From: Aptenodytes patagonicus
Lineage: Eukaryota; Chordata; Aves; Sphenisciformes; Spheniscidae
Direction of reading: 5' to 3'
Assembly (NCBI RefSeq): GCF_965638725.1
Contig: NC_134974.1
Span: 1,200,143-1,264,142 of the forward strand
Length of the DNA: 64,000 bases
Part shown: piece by piece, positions 35,461 through 47,424 of the stretch
Layout: every line of letters starts with the position of its first letter
Position numbering within the stretch: position 1 is the stretch's first letter
Program-made: the position numbers and the translations under genes
The notes under the pieces: generated by a model
Database searches by the model: none
Told to the model about the DNA's origin: nothing
Seen by the model: only the letters and a program-made list of their open reading frames with translations

Positions 35461-36552
35461 GGAGCCCCCGGGAGAGGAGGGAGGTTGGATGTGGTCCTGG
35501 AGGGTGGATGGAGGTGGTGGGCTGGGAGGGAAGGTGGGAGGGAGGGAGGAGGGTGGGGGTGCTCCGGGAGAAGGCAACATCTGTTCTCCATGCATATTTC
35601 ATAAAGGAGAAATAGAGAGATGGGAGCGAGCGTGGAAAGGGGAGAGGGAGAGACAGACAGGCAGGCAAGTCCCTGCGCCGGGGTGGGACGAGGAGCAGCG
35701 TCTGCAGAAGAAGCGGGACTGACGGCACAGCCTTCCCGGTGGCTCCCACTGGTGTGCAGCCCCCGCAGCCGCGGCATGGGTGCGTGTGTGTGAGCTGGGC
35801 TGCGTGGCCGTGCTGCGCCGGCATGCACGCGTGTCCCTGTGCACGCAGCCGTGCGATGCACGGGTCTGCGGGTGCACGTGTGGGGCAGGCGAGCGCTGGT
35901 GGGTGCCTGGACCACAGACAGGCTCTCCCAGACAGGCTCTCCCAGCAGCAACAACCACCCCATAGGTCCTGCCTGTGAGCTGCTGTAAAATTCACCTGTA
36001 GTAAAGTTTGGTGAGGAAAGAGAAAGAAAGTGAAAGAAAGAGGTACCCAAAAGACACAGGTATTGCTTTGAAACACTGATCCTCTATTTCACCACGAAAC
36101 AATGATCTCTTTTGTGGGTTAGACTTGGTCTCTGCCTCTCACCCTTCTCTGATTTCAAATTCTCCTGTTAAATGCCGTCGTGAGAAAATCTGCTCTAGTT
36201 TGTCCTCATTATCAGTAAACTCCCTGCTCTGAAATCCCTGCATCCCCTATCCCATGCATACGTATCTGTGTGCGTCCTCCCAGACCTCCCTGCAGTTTGC
36301 TTGCTGGAGTCTCCCACCTTCGTCCTCTCCCTCCTTCGAGTGCTGGAGGTTATGCGCCTCCCCCCCCCCCTTCGCCTCCCTCCCAGGCCCTGGGGGCTGG
36401 TTCCCCCTCCCCTGCACAGCAGGCAAAGCCCAGGTGATGGGCATTCGCACCTGGGCGGACTCCAGCCCGTGGCACGGATCAGCAGATGGTCTCGGAGTTT
36501 GCAGGGCGAGCGGCGGACGAGGCAGAGGGATCAGGTGGCAGCGAGAAGCCTG

Positions 36553-36622
36553 CCTCACCATTGCTATGGCACCGATTATAAAACAATATTTGCCTAATGA
36601 GCTCGTGGCAATAGCCACATCC
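36553..36622. promoter_or_regulatory. Candidate conserved enhancer upstream of NHLH1
   Basis: An AT-rich island with ttgctatggca (an RFX half-site-like string), gattataaaa, and tttgcctaatgagc (homeobox-type TAAT core), inside GC-rich DNA 1.2 kb upstream of the likely NHLH1 promoter. Calling it an enhancer is inference from composition and position. Confidence 0.3.
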
Positions 36623-39600
36623 GCCCCGAGACTAACACGCGCGCAATGCACAGCATGCCTGGGTAATGCACTGGATGCAACGCACGTCATGCATCTATCA
36701 CACGCACGCCCCGCGCACACTTCTCACACGCGCAAATCACTCCTCTCTCGCGTGTGGACACACGAGCAGCACATCCACATCCACACGGGTGTGCACACCC
36801 TTCAGCAACCCCTTCCAGCCCCGTTGCACGCCCCACATCTCCCTGCCCGTGCACACACGTCCCCCTCCTCCCTCGCTGCAGTGTTCCGCCTGGGCCCCTC
36901 ATCTCCCCCGAGAGCCTGATGGGTTGTTTGTATTTATTTCTCGCTCCGTGCTCCCTTGTCCCTCCTCTGTACCCGTCTCGCCTGCCCACCCCCAGGGCCA
37001 GCTCCTCTCCCCCTGCCAGGACGCCAGCAGGGCCCCACCTCTCTCCGCAGCTGATGCTGAGCTGCTCTGGGCATCCTGCCGGGCTGGGCTCGGGGAGGAG
37101 GGGAGGGAAGGAGCGGAGCTGGCTGCTGGAGCCTCCCCACTGGGGACGCCAGGCCTGATCCGCACTGGCCTCGCAGCCACCGCAGTGTGCAGCATCCAGG
37201 CGAGCGGGCAGGTTTCGGCTCCCTTCAGCAGGCTGGCACTCAAGTTCTTCTCTCAAGTTGAGGCATTGGCAGATACATCCTCCCACGCCGGATCCTCGTG
37301 GCTCTCCTGGGGAGCGATGCACAGTGCTCTGCGGGGACACGGACTGCCCGGCTCGCCCCGGAGGCAGGGTACGCTAACCAGGGACAGCCCTCTCTGCTCG
37401 GCTGCAGTGGCACAAGCACAGAGCCTGCTCCCAGCAGCTGAGGCCCCCTTCCCATAACGCAGTCACCTTAACTCTGCCCTGGGATGACGCAGACTCTCAG
37501 CCTTCCTCCTCCTGCAGGTAAGAGCTGAGATTGCAAGGGCCCCTTCATCTGTCAGCATCCAAATTTTGCACTGCCGGGAGGGAGGATTTCATCAGGGGAT
37601 GTCCCTCAGCTTGGAAAATGGTTACTCTTTGTACCCGAGAAGTGTCAACGGGCAGGACGCAGCCCTGATGCTGAGCACTGCACGGCACGCACACAGCCCG
37701 CAAAGCCTTGCAGAGCCGACTGGCTCGTGGAGGGTGAGATGAACACCGGCAGGGCTGTGCCGGGGAGCAGGGGAAGATGAAGCCACAGCCACAGGTCTCG
37801 TGGGAGGGTGACGGCAGAGCAAGAAACTCAAGACTTTTCTCCTGCAATCCAAGCCAATACTCCCGCCGTGGCTGCAATCCTCCCTGGTCCCCACTCAGAG
37901 CCTGCAGCCCATGGGAGCTGCCGTGATCCCTGGGATTTTGGCTGCTGCCTCGTTCTCTACCCCCTCAGCAAGAACTTCTGAGCTTCAAATATGCTAAGGC
38001 TGGCCAAAAACTGATGAGATTTGGGGGAGGGAGAACAAGAGACCCTCTGGCTTTGTTCTTCACTTCTGAGTTTCCCAACTTCCTGGCTGGCAGAAACTGG
38101 TATTCCTTGTCAAAACCAACCAGGTTTCTTAACTGCAGGAGCCCACAAGCTGGAGCCTGCAGAAAACCCTTGTTTCCTCTGAATTCCTGGGCCTCCTTTT
38201 CAACACAGCGTTCAAGAAGAAAGAGGCTGGTGAACACCGGTGGGAGCACAGCCAACTTTTAAAAATCTCTCGATACTTTCGGCTTGACCTGTGAGGTCGA
38301 TGGACCCAGGTGGGTCCATTGCGGTGTTTCCATCCAAGGGGTTGAAGCCCTCCAGGACTTGCCCACCTCGACCCACAAGGTTGAGGGATCAGCTGCAGAG
38401 AGAGGAGCTGTGGCATGGGGCTGGGGGGACCCGAGCCGGGCTCGCCGCTCCAGGCCTCCTGCGTGCGTGCAGGGAGGGCACGGCGAGGTATGAAAAGAGA
38501 CTAGAGGAGGCAGCATTTGGCAGGAGATGAGGCGACATATTGTACAAAACCACTGGGGACCACACTGGCCTGGGCTTGTCAGGGAAAACAGGCAGCTTTA
38601 ACCCTTGTGCTGCTGGAGCAGATCCAGCCGGAGTTTTGTAACTTTTGTAGAGTGAGGGGCTGCACGTCCAAACAACGGGTGGGAGACCTGGAAGGAAATC
38701 CCTGCCACAACTCATAGATGCTGGAAAGACAGAGTCCCTGGGGGGGACGTTACTACTCCTGCCCGTCAACTGGTACCTTCATGCACATGGTGGGACTGCA
38801 CCCCATCGCTCCAGCAAGGACCCTCTGCAGAGCGAAAGGTGCTGGGCTCTGCTGTGTTCCTGTGACCACCCAGCTGCTCATTCATGGCAAAGTCTTCTCC
38901 GGCAGACCTGCCGTTTTGGACCGTTCCCTGCAGCCAAGCCCTCAGCATCCACAGTGTCACGTTTGGTGCCATTACACTTTGTCCAGACATGCACAAGTGC
39001 AGTTTGTGGGGAGGGCAGCTGCCAGCTCCATCACGTCTGGTTTGCAGCACGCTCTTGCAACCAACAGCTGCAGCCTGGGCTGGCTGCGAAGGTTCAGACG
39101 CTCTGCACAGACGGCGCAAGGCCTCGCCGACTACACTGCGATGCTCAGCCGGCTGATGCTCCAGCTACCAGACTCTTCGCAGACAACGAGCAGGAAGCAG
39201 AGCTATTTGGATCGACGCTGGAGAAGCACCTGGGCAGCCTGTTAATCTTCACTCGGGGTGATGATGCCCTGCGAAGCCAGGGCTCGAGGCCTTTTTGGGC
39301 AAGTATGTTAGAGCACGCAAATGCGTGTGCACGTGCAGGCTGTCTGTGCAAGCTGCGTGCGCACAAGCGTGCGTGCACGTGCAAACTTGGGTTGCAGAGC
39401 ACACACGCGTGTGGGTAGGTGGCTGAGCAAGGTCTAGCACCCCTCAGCACGTGTGTTTGCGTGCACACCCATGTTTACTTGTGCATGTGCCTAGCTAACA
39501 ACAGAAGGCCCCTGATCTGCACAGCTCTCTCCACACCCTGGCCACGCTTGCCTGGCTAGTGACAGAAGCTCTCGGCTCCGATAGCCCCTCTCCTCTCCTC

Positions 39601-39825
39601 GCCTTTGTCTCCCTGGCTTTTATTGAGTGCAGGTTTTGTGAGCGGTCGGTGACAGACGGCCCCGGTGCTCGATAACTAGACAATCTGTCACCACCACCAC
39701 TGACAGCTTTCACAAGGAGCCCCTTTCCTTTCATCCTTCCCGGTTCCCTTCGCCTCTGCTTGTCCCCCTTCCACACGTGCTCTCTGGCTTTGTTCCCCCC
39801 TAAAAGCCAAATAGCGACAGAAGCT

Positions 39826-39890
39826 CCTGATCATAATATTGCTCTAATCGAGTCTGTCATAATCGGATCCAATCTAATTACGTTCAGATC
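39826..39890. promoter_or_regulatory. Candidate regulatory island with TAAT-type sites
   Basis: Four or more homeobox-like cores (ctaatcga, cataatcgg, ctaattacg) and cataatattg lie within 65 bases that differ sharply in composition from their flanks. There is no direct evidence of function. Confidence 0.3.
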
Positions 39891-42800
39891 CCTCTCTTCT
39901 CCTGACTCTCTCTATTGCCTGTCCATCTGTCCCTCTCTTCCCTTCCCAGTCTTTGTGTCCATCCATCTGTTATCTGCAGGCCTTTCTCCCTTCCCATCAT
40001 CTCCCTGGGCCCCTGCCCCATTCGCAGCGTGGCCACCCCGGCCCTTTCCTCCAGCGGCTCCCTCTCCAATCCATCTCTCTTAAAGGCCTCTCCATCAATC
40101 CATTTAGCAGCAGCTCCCTGCCTCCTCTAGCCCATCTGCTTCTCCCTTTCTGCTGGCTGCGAGATGCAGAGATGCTGTTTTGTTTGTATGTCGATCTTGA
40201 TTAGCCCCAGAAACCTCACTGTTAAAGCTGTGCTGGCACTGGGGAAAGATCACCTGGGTAGCAGAGAGCTGTAGGTCCTAAGCAGCATCCTCCATCCCTG
40301 CCTCACCATCTACCTCCTCCAAGCAATTGCACCGCACACAAGCGTTCAGGCCGGACACGCAGGTGAAAGAGGCTGGAGATAAAAGGACGGGGCCCCAGGA
40401 GCACAGGGCTGCACAAGGCAGGCTGGGGAAGAGCAAGCTTGAATCAGTATCTCCCCAAACTACCTTCCCTTTTCCCTAGCCCTGGTATTTTTCTCCAGGA
40501 ATGCACACGACTGGCTGGACAATGGACAGACGGATGGACAGACACGCAGGCGTGGTGGTGGTGAGATCTGACGGGACGTTCTTGCTGCACACCGAGAGAG
40601 GACAAGGTCGAGCAGAGCCGGGGCAGACGGCTGCAATGGTATCCAGTGTGGGAACTAGGTGCCCAGGTATCAGTGTGTTGTGGATTTGGGGCGCGGGGTC
40701 ACTCCAGGGTTTTCTGTGCCTTTCCCAGCAGCAGCAGGTGCTGGTCTCCGTCAGAGACGAGGGCAGCAGCAGAGATGGACCCTGAGCATGATCCAGTCTG
40801 GCAATTCCTACAGTCCTATTTGTAGTAGTCAGACCCTGATTTTAAACACATGTTGGACTCAGATGCCTGCTGGGTGCCAGCCAATGGCCCCTGCTTGCTG
40901 CGATAGTTATCCTGAGCTAAGCCGCCTTCGTTCCTTCAGCTGGACCTCGTCGCTGCTCATGGGCAGGACACAGAAAGCAGTTGTCAACGATCGTGGCAGC
41001 AGGATTACTGGAGAGCGACCACAGGCTACTGGACAGAGCACCGGACGGGGACACAGGACCCGGTGTATCCTTTAGACAGCAACATCACACAAAGGCTCCA
41101 TTACGTCTGTATCCACTTTATTGGTCCACGGACCAAAGACCTGCCAGTCTGCGTAGGCAAAGGACGGGCTCAGGCCCACTTCACAGAGACTCAAGGTGCA
41201 GGGCACACAAAGCTCGGAAGTCTTTAAAGTATTCAGCACAGAGAGATCTGGGGCAGTTTCAAAGGCATGCAGAGGAGTAGCTCTTGTGGCAGGCAGCAGG
41301 TTTTTCCACGTATTTATTTGGGAGTTAAAGCTAAATGCTCTCCCTTGAATAATCCACGCCTAAGCAATTGTCACTTGTGGAAACAGGATCTGGTTGTCTG
41401 AATATGCCTTAAAGCGGTATGTAGAGCAACACCTCAGCCTCTCTAAATCCTAAGCTAAGTATCGGGCAGGCAATAGCCCAGCTGGGAGCCGACCCCAGCC
41501 ACACTGCAAATGCTGACCGTCAGGGAGAAGCGAAGGGGGTGAATGACAGTCCTAGCAAGGCCATCTGTGGGACAGCTTGAGTCCAGCCAGCTGCAGCCAC
41601 TGGTGCCCAAAGCACAGACGCTGGGCTCCAGTGCTGGGAACAGGAGAGGCAGCAGAAGCTGGGCAGACTGGAGAGGAAGGATGCTACGTGGGGAGCAGAA
41701 GTGTCGTCTCAAGTAAGAGAAATAGCGACTTCTTAGAGAAGTGACAGAGAGCACAGTACTACAAATGCTGCTCTGCGATGTCCCAAGCTCAGCCCCCAGC
41801 TTGAATAAGGCAACGGTAGCTGTTCCTATAGCTCACCCAGCAAACTCTCCTGCCCTTTGTCAGAAAGCCTCTTTCTTTGGTCTCCAAAAATCAATCCCTT
41901 CACCCCCCCGCCCCGGGCTTCATCTCTATTTTAGCTGCTGATAAAACGTAGAAAACAAATTATTTAAGAAGACACCAATTTTTTCTTCCTGTCTCCACTG
42001 CTTCCTTCTCCCAGAAGCCAAACAGCCCTGGCTTTGTTCTGGGTATTAATTAACTTTCCTGCCTCTTAATATTCCAGAGCCATAAAGTTCCCAGGAGCTG
42101 GGAGGCCGGGCGCTAAGAAAACACACATTTCCTCTCCTTTCTCCTTGTCTCATTGACTGTCACCCCCATATGCCTCCCCCCTCAGGGCACAAGGGCAGCT
42201 GCAAACCCTCCTCTCTGGGCTCAGCCCCAGCCCTCTGCCTCCCAGGAGGCAGCCGAGTTCAGAGGTCAAGAGAGTCAGTGGCATCTTCTTTTTGTGCAGA
42301 AATCCCTGGTAGAGTTGCGTGGGGAGAGAGGAGAGGAAATTGATGCTTGCAAATTATGTGTGTGCATGAAGGGGAGTGTGTGTCTCAGCAAGATGCCTGG
42401 GGGCTGTACGGCGGAGACAGCATGTGCCAGCTGCTCTCCTCAGCAAGAGAGTCAGGGGCTGCCCAAAAAAGCTAGTCTGGGCTTTGACGTAGCTGGAGGT
42501 GGTTTGGGGAAAGTTTCTTCGGAGCAGGTTGGTAATCCAGGCACTATCTCAGTGCCAGAGGCGTGGGTGGGAGTTCCATGGAGAGTCTGTGGGGTTATCG
42601 GTAAGGACAGGACTTCTCACGGATCTTTGCAAGGCAAGGTACAGGGATGAAGCTGATTTTGGAGGACAGTCAGGAGAAAAGTGAGGCCGAGATCCCTGGG
42701 TTTCTACTCCCAGCTTGGCACGTTGTAGCCAAAAGAGCTGGCAGCAGGGAGCGAATTACTTCTCTCCAAGCACAATAGGAAAGGTGGTTCCAGTGCCCGG

Positions 42801-45800
42801 TCGATCTTCTCCAGGGCTGTCCTGCCAGTGCCAGGCTCACCAAAGCTGGGTGCGGGGAGGAGATGAGAACAGGCTCAGAGCTGCAGCCTTTACCTTCGAG
42901 AGCAAAACACAGTGCAAGGTGCAGACAGGCAACTGCCCCTGGGAGCAGCTGCCCCAGCCTTTGCTGGCATCAACAGCCTGTTTATTTTGAGGAGCAGTTC
43001 AGCAAGACTTGCTAGAAGTTGCATCACTTCTTTTTCCCCTGGCAGAGGGCTGCAGAACTTGCTTCTTCCAGGCTCCATCTCTTGAGGGTGAATTTACCCT
43101 TGGCTGCTCAGCTGCTTTCTCCTTTCTTCCCTGTTTCTTTGGTCAAGCGTTGAGCAGGGGAGAGAGCTTGCAGAACCCCTGTCCCACTAAACCAGCAGAA
43201 TAACTGACCTGCTGAACTCAATGCCTAAAAGATGCCAAAGATGCCAACCGCTTGGACAGAAGTCAAAGCTGTCCAGCATCTCTAAGCATCAGGAAGAACT
43301 GGTTAGACCAGGAATGACGTAAAACAACCTCAAAATGTAGTAGCTGCAGAAGAAATTCAAGTACTCGTGCTTTGGAGCAACAAGCCAAAGTCTTAAGAGT
43401 TTAGAAGAGAGCGTTTTCCCAGTACCTGAACTTGACTGTGATGCTGAACTGAAATGGAGCGAGCTTTTGTCTCCTCTGCTGAATGTGCGAGAGAGATGGT
43501 AACCTTTGTCAGCTGGGAGAGTGTCTTAAATCACTGCAGCAAGGTTTGCCAGGAGAAGCCTGTTGAAGCCAAAAAACAGCTAGGTATCTCTAGAGCGTTC
43601 CTGTGAATTGTTTCCCAGCTGGACTATGTCCTCCTGGACCAGCTACGACAGACGCAAGTGGTGCTTGCTGCATCCTTTCCCTAGACCAAGAGGCAGCCAG
43701 GAGTACTCTGCTGTGAGCCGCTGCTTCAAAGACGACCAGACACGGAGCAGGAAAGTTGTTTGCTTTCCATATGTTTTGCATAATTTCCCATGCAAACTTT
43801 TCTAATTATCAAAGCAAATGGGCTGTGAATGGGGGAATCATCTCGTTCACGTCAGCCTACCTCAAAGAAGGCCATACCACTGGCTTTGCACTGTCACCCA
43901 GCGCAACTCAGACTCTACCTTATTTAGCCAGCACACATCAAAATACACGTAGTTGCTCCTCGGAACTCAACAATTTTGTTTCTATTGCAAAGATAAAAAA
44001 TAAATCTACATATATACCAATATTCAAACTACTTTCCACATTAATTTACTGAGAAGGCACTTACTCCCCATTGCTTATTAGCATTAGGGATGCTCTAATT
44101 AATGCACATAATCTCAGGAGTGATGGAGAAAAGCGTATCAGGGGAGTTATCAACTTTAAGGTTTGCGCAGCTGAGGACAGCTGCTGTTACACCAGGACGG
44201 ACAGGAGGAACTAGAGACACAACTCGGCCCCAAACCAAAGGCAGCTACTCTACATTACAAAGGAAGATACACAAGGGGTCCAGCCTGTTTCATTTTTAAA
44301 TTGGGGACATGTATCTACTGCAGATAACTGTACTCGGACTGAAGGCATGGAAAAGATGGCTTAAGAGTGAGCCTTTCCAGGGCTAAGACACTAACTCCGG
44401 GCTTAAAGCAGGAGACAGCACCTCCCTAAGGGGCAGCGATTTAGTAGCCGTAGACAAAGCAGCAAAGGCTTTCCCGGTCCCAGCGGAGGGGAATGAGCAC
44501 TCCCAAATCCACTGTCAGCTCTTTGTTTGAAGATCAGGAATGAGACTAAACGACTGAATAGGTCACAGAGATCCCGATTCCTCCCAACTTGCCCCGTTTA
44601 TGATCTGGAGAGGGATGCAGGTGAACTTAAGACCTTTTCGCATGGTCTTGTTTCCATATAAAATGGGATTTCATTCTCCACGACACACAAAGCAGCTCCT
44701 TTCACCAACATTAGCTTTACTTTAACAAAACACCTTTGTATTTCAAGTACCGTTCACCTCAAGGTCTCAAGAGCATCCCCTCACCCCTGTGAAACAGGGC
44801 AGTATAGCAGGGTCCGTCACCAGTGAGAGAAGGGCACTGCGAGGGGAAGGGAAGCGGCCGCAGCCAGTCTGGGGAAGGACAGGGAAGAGAAACCTAGGGA
44901 CTAGGACTCACTCTCGTAGCCCATTTACTTCCCAGACGAATCCCGCAATCCTGACTATTTGTTCCCCACCCCCTTTCATCCAACACTCAGGCCCAATTCC
45001 CCAGAGGAGGGAAGGCTCAGATCTGCACGCCGCGAGCCTCGTCATCAAAAGCCAGCTGAGCAAAATGCATTTACTGACCATGGCAAAACACAATGAGGAG
45101 GGCTGGAAACACCAATGGCTACTGCCTTTCCTTTCACCTCTCTGTGCAGCGACAGTGCTGGCACCAAGAGAGTTTGAGGGACACGCAAACCCCCAGCTCA
45201 GGGTAAATTTTGGGCTGACAGTCAAGCGGAGACTTGCGGTGTTCTCCAGCGTTGGCAGCAGGAGGGAAAATGTGTCTCTTCTGCAGTGCCTGCCAGCCTA
45301 GCCCCCTTGCTTCTCCCTTCCTTTTGTCAGCCACTGATAGGAGGGTTGCTCATTGCACTGTCCACAGGGGAGACCTGTTGGCCATCCAAGGAGCGGCATA
45401 GGCACAGACAACAGAGGCAGCTGTTTGTTCGCCTCGCCAGAGAGCAGCTCTGAACAAAAAGCTGGGAGTGGAAAATGGGGCTGGGAGTGGTAAAAGGGTT
45501 TATTTCTGTTTGTATGGGGAAAACAAGGGGGGGAAAAAAAAATTCCAACCAGAAGCCTTTGGGGGGAAAACAAAACAAAACAAAAGCGCTCAAACCCAAG
45601 CACGGAATCTAGATCTGAAAGATAGGAGAGAGCACAGTATGGGAAGGACGCATTTTTAATTTGAAAATTATCAAGAACCCTGTGTATATGGACCCAATTT
45701 GCTGATTAGCCATCACTGATCCCACCATCTCTCCACACAGCACTGCTCCACCTTGAATTAAGCATTTGCATTTTGATATGGAGAAAAAAAAAATGTAATA

Positions 45801-46517
45801 AATAATAATAAACTTACCTTAGGGAAGGAAAAACATATTCCACAAAATTCTCTGCCAGACCACATGCTGTCCTGAGGTCCTCTGTCTCACCCAAAATACT
45901 TTCATGCACAGAAATAGTCTACCTGGATAATTTTGGGGAACTGATTTTGTTCTGACAAGTTGGAATGTGTCCAAAGATTAGGAGTTAGAGGCTATGAAAA
46001 TCCTTATTGTAAAGACAAGATATCTCCATGTAAATTGAGATATGAGTTTCTTCAGCATTGCTAGGAGAAATGAAAAGAAATCCGGCACGGAAACATTCCA
46101 CCAAGTATCAGGAGCTGTTTCCTGATAGCAGGATGCATTAGCAAGTGGAAAAAGTCTCCCTCAGGGTAGCATTGAAAGTAAAAAGTCTGAATTACTTTAA
46201 AACTCCAGACTGTATGCCTGGTTGAGAAAAGACTTAAACACAATAAGCCTACACTGTCCTCTAGGGAAGGGAAAACGATGTCTGCTTTAGCACTCATCAG
46301 CTCTGATTTCTGGAATTAATCCTCTCTACCTATTTTTGAGCTCTTCACTTTGGACAACAGCACTATCGCACCTTTAAATCATGACTGCTGAAGAACAAGT
46401 GAATTTTCATACACAAGAAACAACCAGGAACATCCAAGTGCCTGGTTGGTCACAACCCCTAGCCCTGAGAGCCCAGTCTTGCTGGGCACTAAGCAATAGC
46501 ATTGAAGGAAATAAAGT

Positions 46518-46690
46518 GTGTGAGCATGCTCATTAAAAAACACGTTTATTATACCAGCGCCTAGGGATCGACTGAGATCAAGGTACCATCGTACAAAGCA
46601 CTGTTTGGAGTGATCAGCCACCCCTGCCTTGGAGAGCTTACAGTCTAAACAACAGTGAGTTAATCCCCTGTCCTGTCTGAGGGCACAATG
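46518..46690 (-). repeat. Ancient amniote interspersed repeat (SINE/L2-like)
   Basis: Contains cgtttattataccagcgcct, then gatcgactgagatcaaggta, and gagagcttacagtctaaac. This wording is known from an old repeat shared by turtles, crocodiles and birds. The reversed copy reads gactgtaagctct at its start. It lies just past the NCSTN 3' end. The family is uncertain, perhaps MIR- or L3-related. Confidence 0.6.
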
Positions 46691-46849
46691 TCTTTCTTCT
46701 GTCCAGCTGCAGAAAGAATTCAAAGTTTCAAAGCGAGTCAAAAAACAAATCGGACAAACTCTGTTTCTCCCGAGACCGAAACATATTGCAACACCCAGTG
46801 TTTTTGGTCCTTTTGGCAGCAACTAAGACAAAACAGGCAATGGGTTAAT

Positions 46850-47424
46850 TTGTAAGCGGAGATTTTTTTAATTAAACGGAACTATTTATATATATACAAA
46901 ACCCAGAAAATATTGCACCATTAAAAAAAGGACATTTTACATCTAATCATCTGTTAAACACACCTTGCCCTCCCTGCATTGTAGTATACACAGATTCACA
47001 GCAACTGCTGGACATTAACAGGCAACCTGTGCTGTCAGACACCATGGAAATCTGCTGGTCCACATACATCCCAGAGAAAATACCTTTACCCTTTCCACCC
47101 TTGCCTTCATTTAGGGAACACATCCATCACATTGTCGTCTCAGTGGCATTCAGGACCAATCCTCTCAAGTTGCTCAGAAGTAAGGACAAATTAAAAAGAA
47201 AGGCTTTGGGAACTTCTCAGTCACCGTTTCTTTAGGGCTTGGTCGGCACCGTTTTCTGGGAAAGTCTCTTACGTTTTAGGGCTCAGTCCCTAGAACCCGA
47301 GCACGGAAGCTCTGGAGAGAACCCTTTGCATCCCTATCCAGAGAGAGAGGGGCATTCCAGTGTAGTTTTATCTTTGAAAATTGTAATCCAAGGGCTAAAG
47401 ACTTCTCAAGCCCCGAGAGCATCT
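46850..47424 (-). other. NCSTN: NCSTN 3' UTR
   Basis: From the NCSTN stop (47425-47427) to a minus-strand ATTAAA at 46867-46872, followed by a GU-rich stretch (ccattgcctgttttgtctta) typical of a downstream element. Just before the signal is a tatatatataaatag run. A later AATAAA at 46545-46550 falls in the ancient repeat and is a weaker alternative. Confidence 0.6.

Larger units (their letters stand above)
35461..46510. other. NHLH1-NCSTN intergenic DNA, gene-poor
   Basis: No exon or RNA gene is recognised over 11 kb. Short G/T- and C/A-rich alternating stretches lie near 36640-36790 and 39310-39490. Two AT-rich islands at 36553-36622 and 39826-39890 look like possible regulatory elements. 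A weak L3/CR1-like scrap lies near 44746-44815. The open frames in this region are not protein-like. Confidence 0.55.

Noticed and set aside
36666-37457. A 263-aa plus-strand open frame upstream of NHLH1
   Set aside because: No domain or homology recognised; Pro/Ser/His/Arg-rich with CA-repeat-derived segments.
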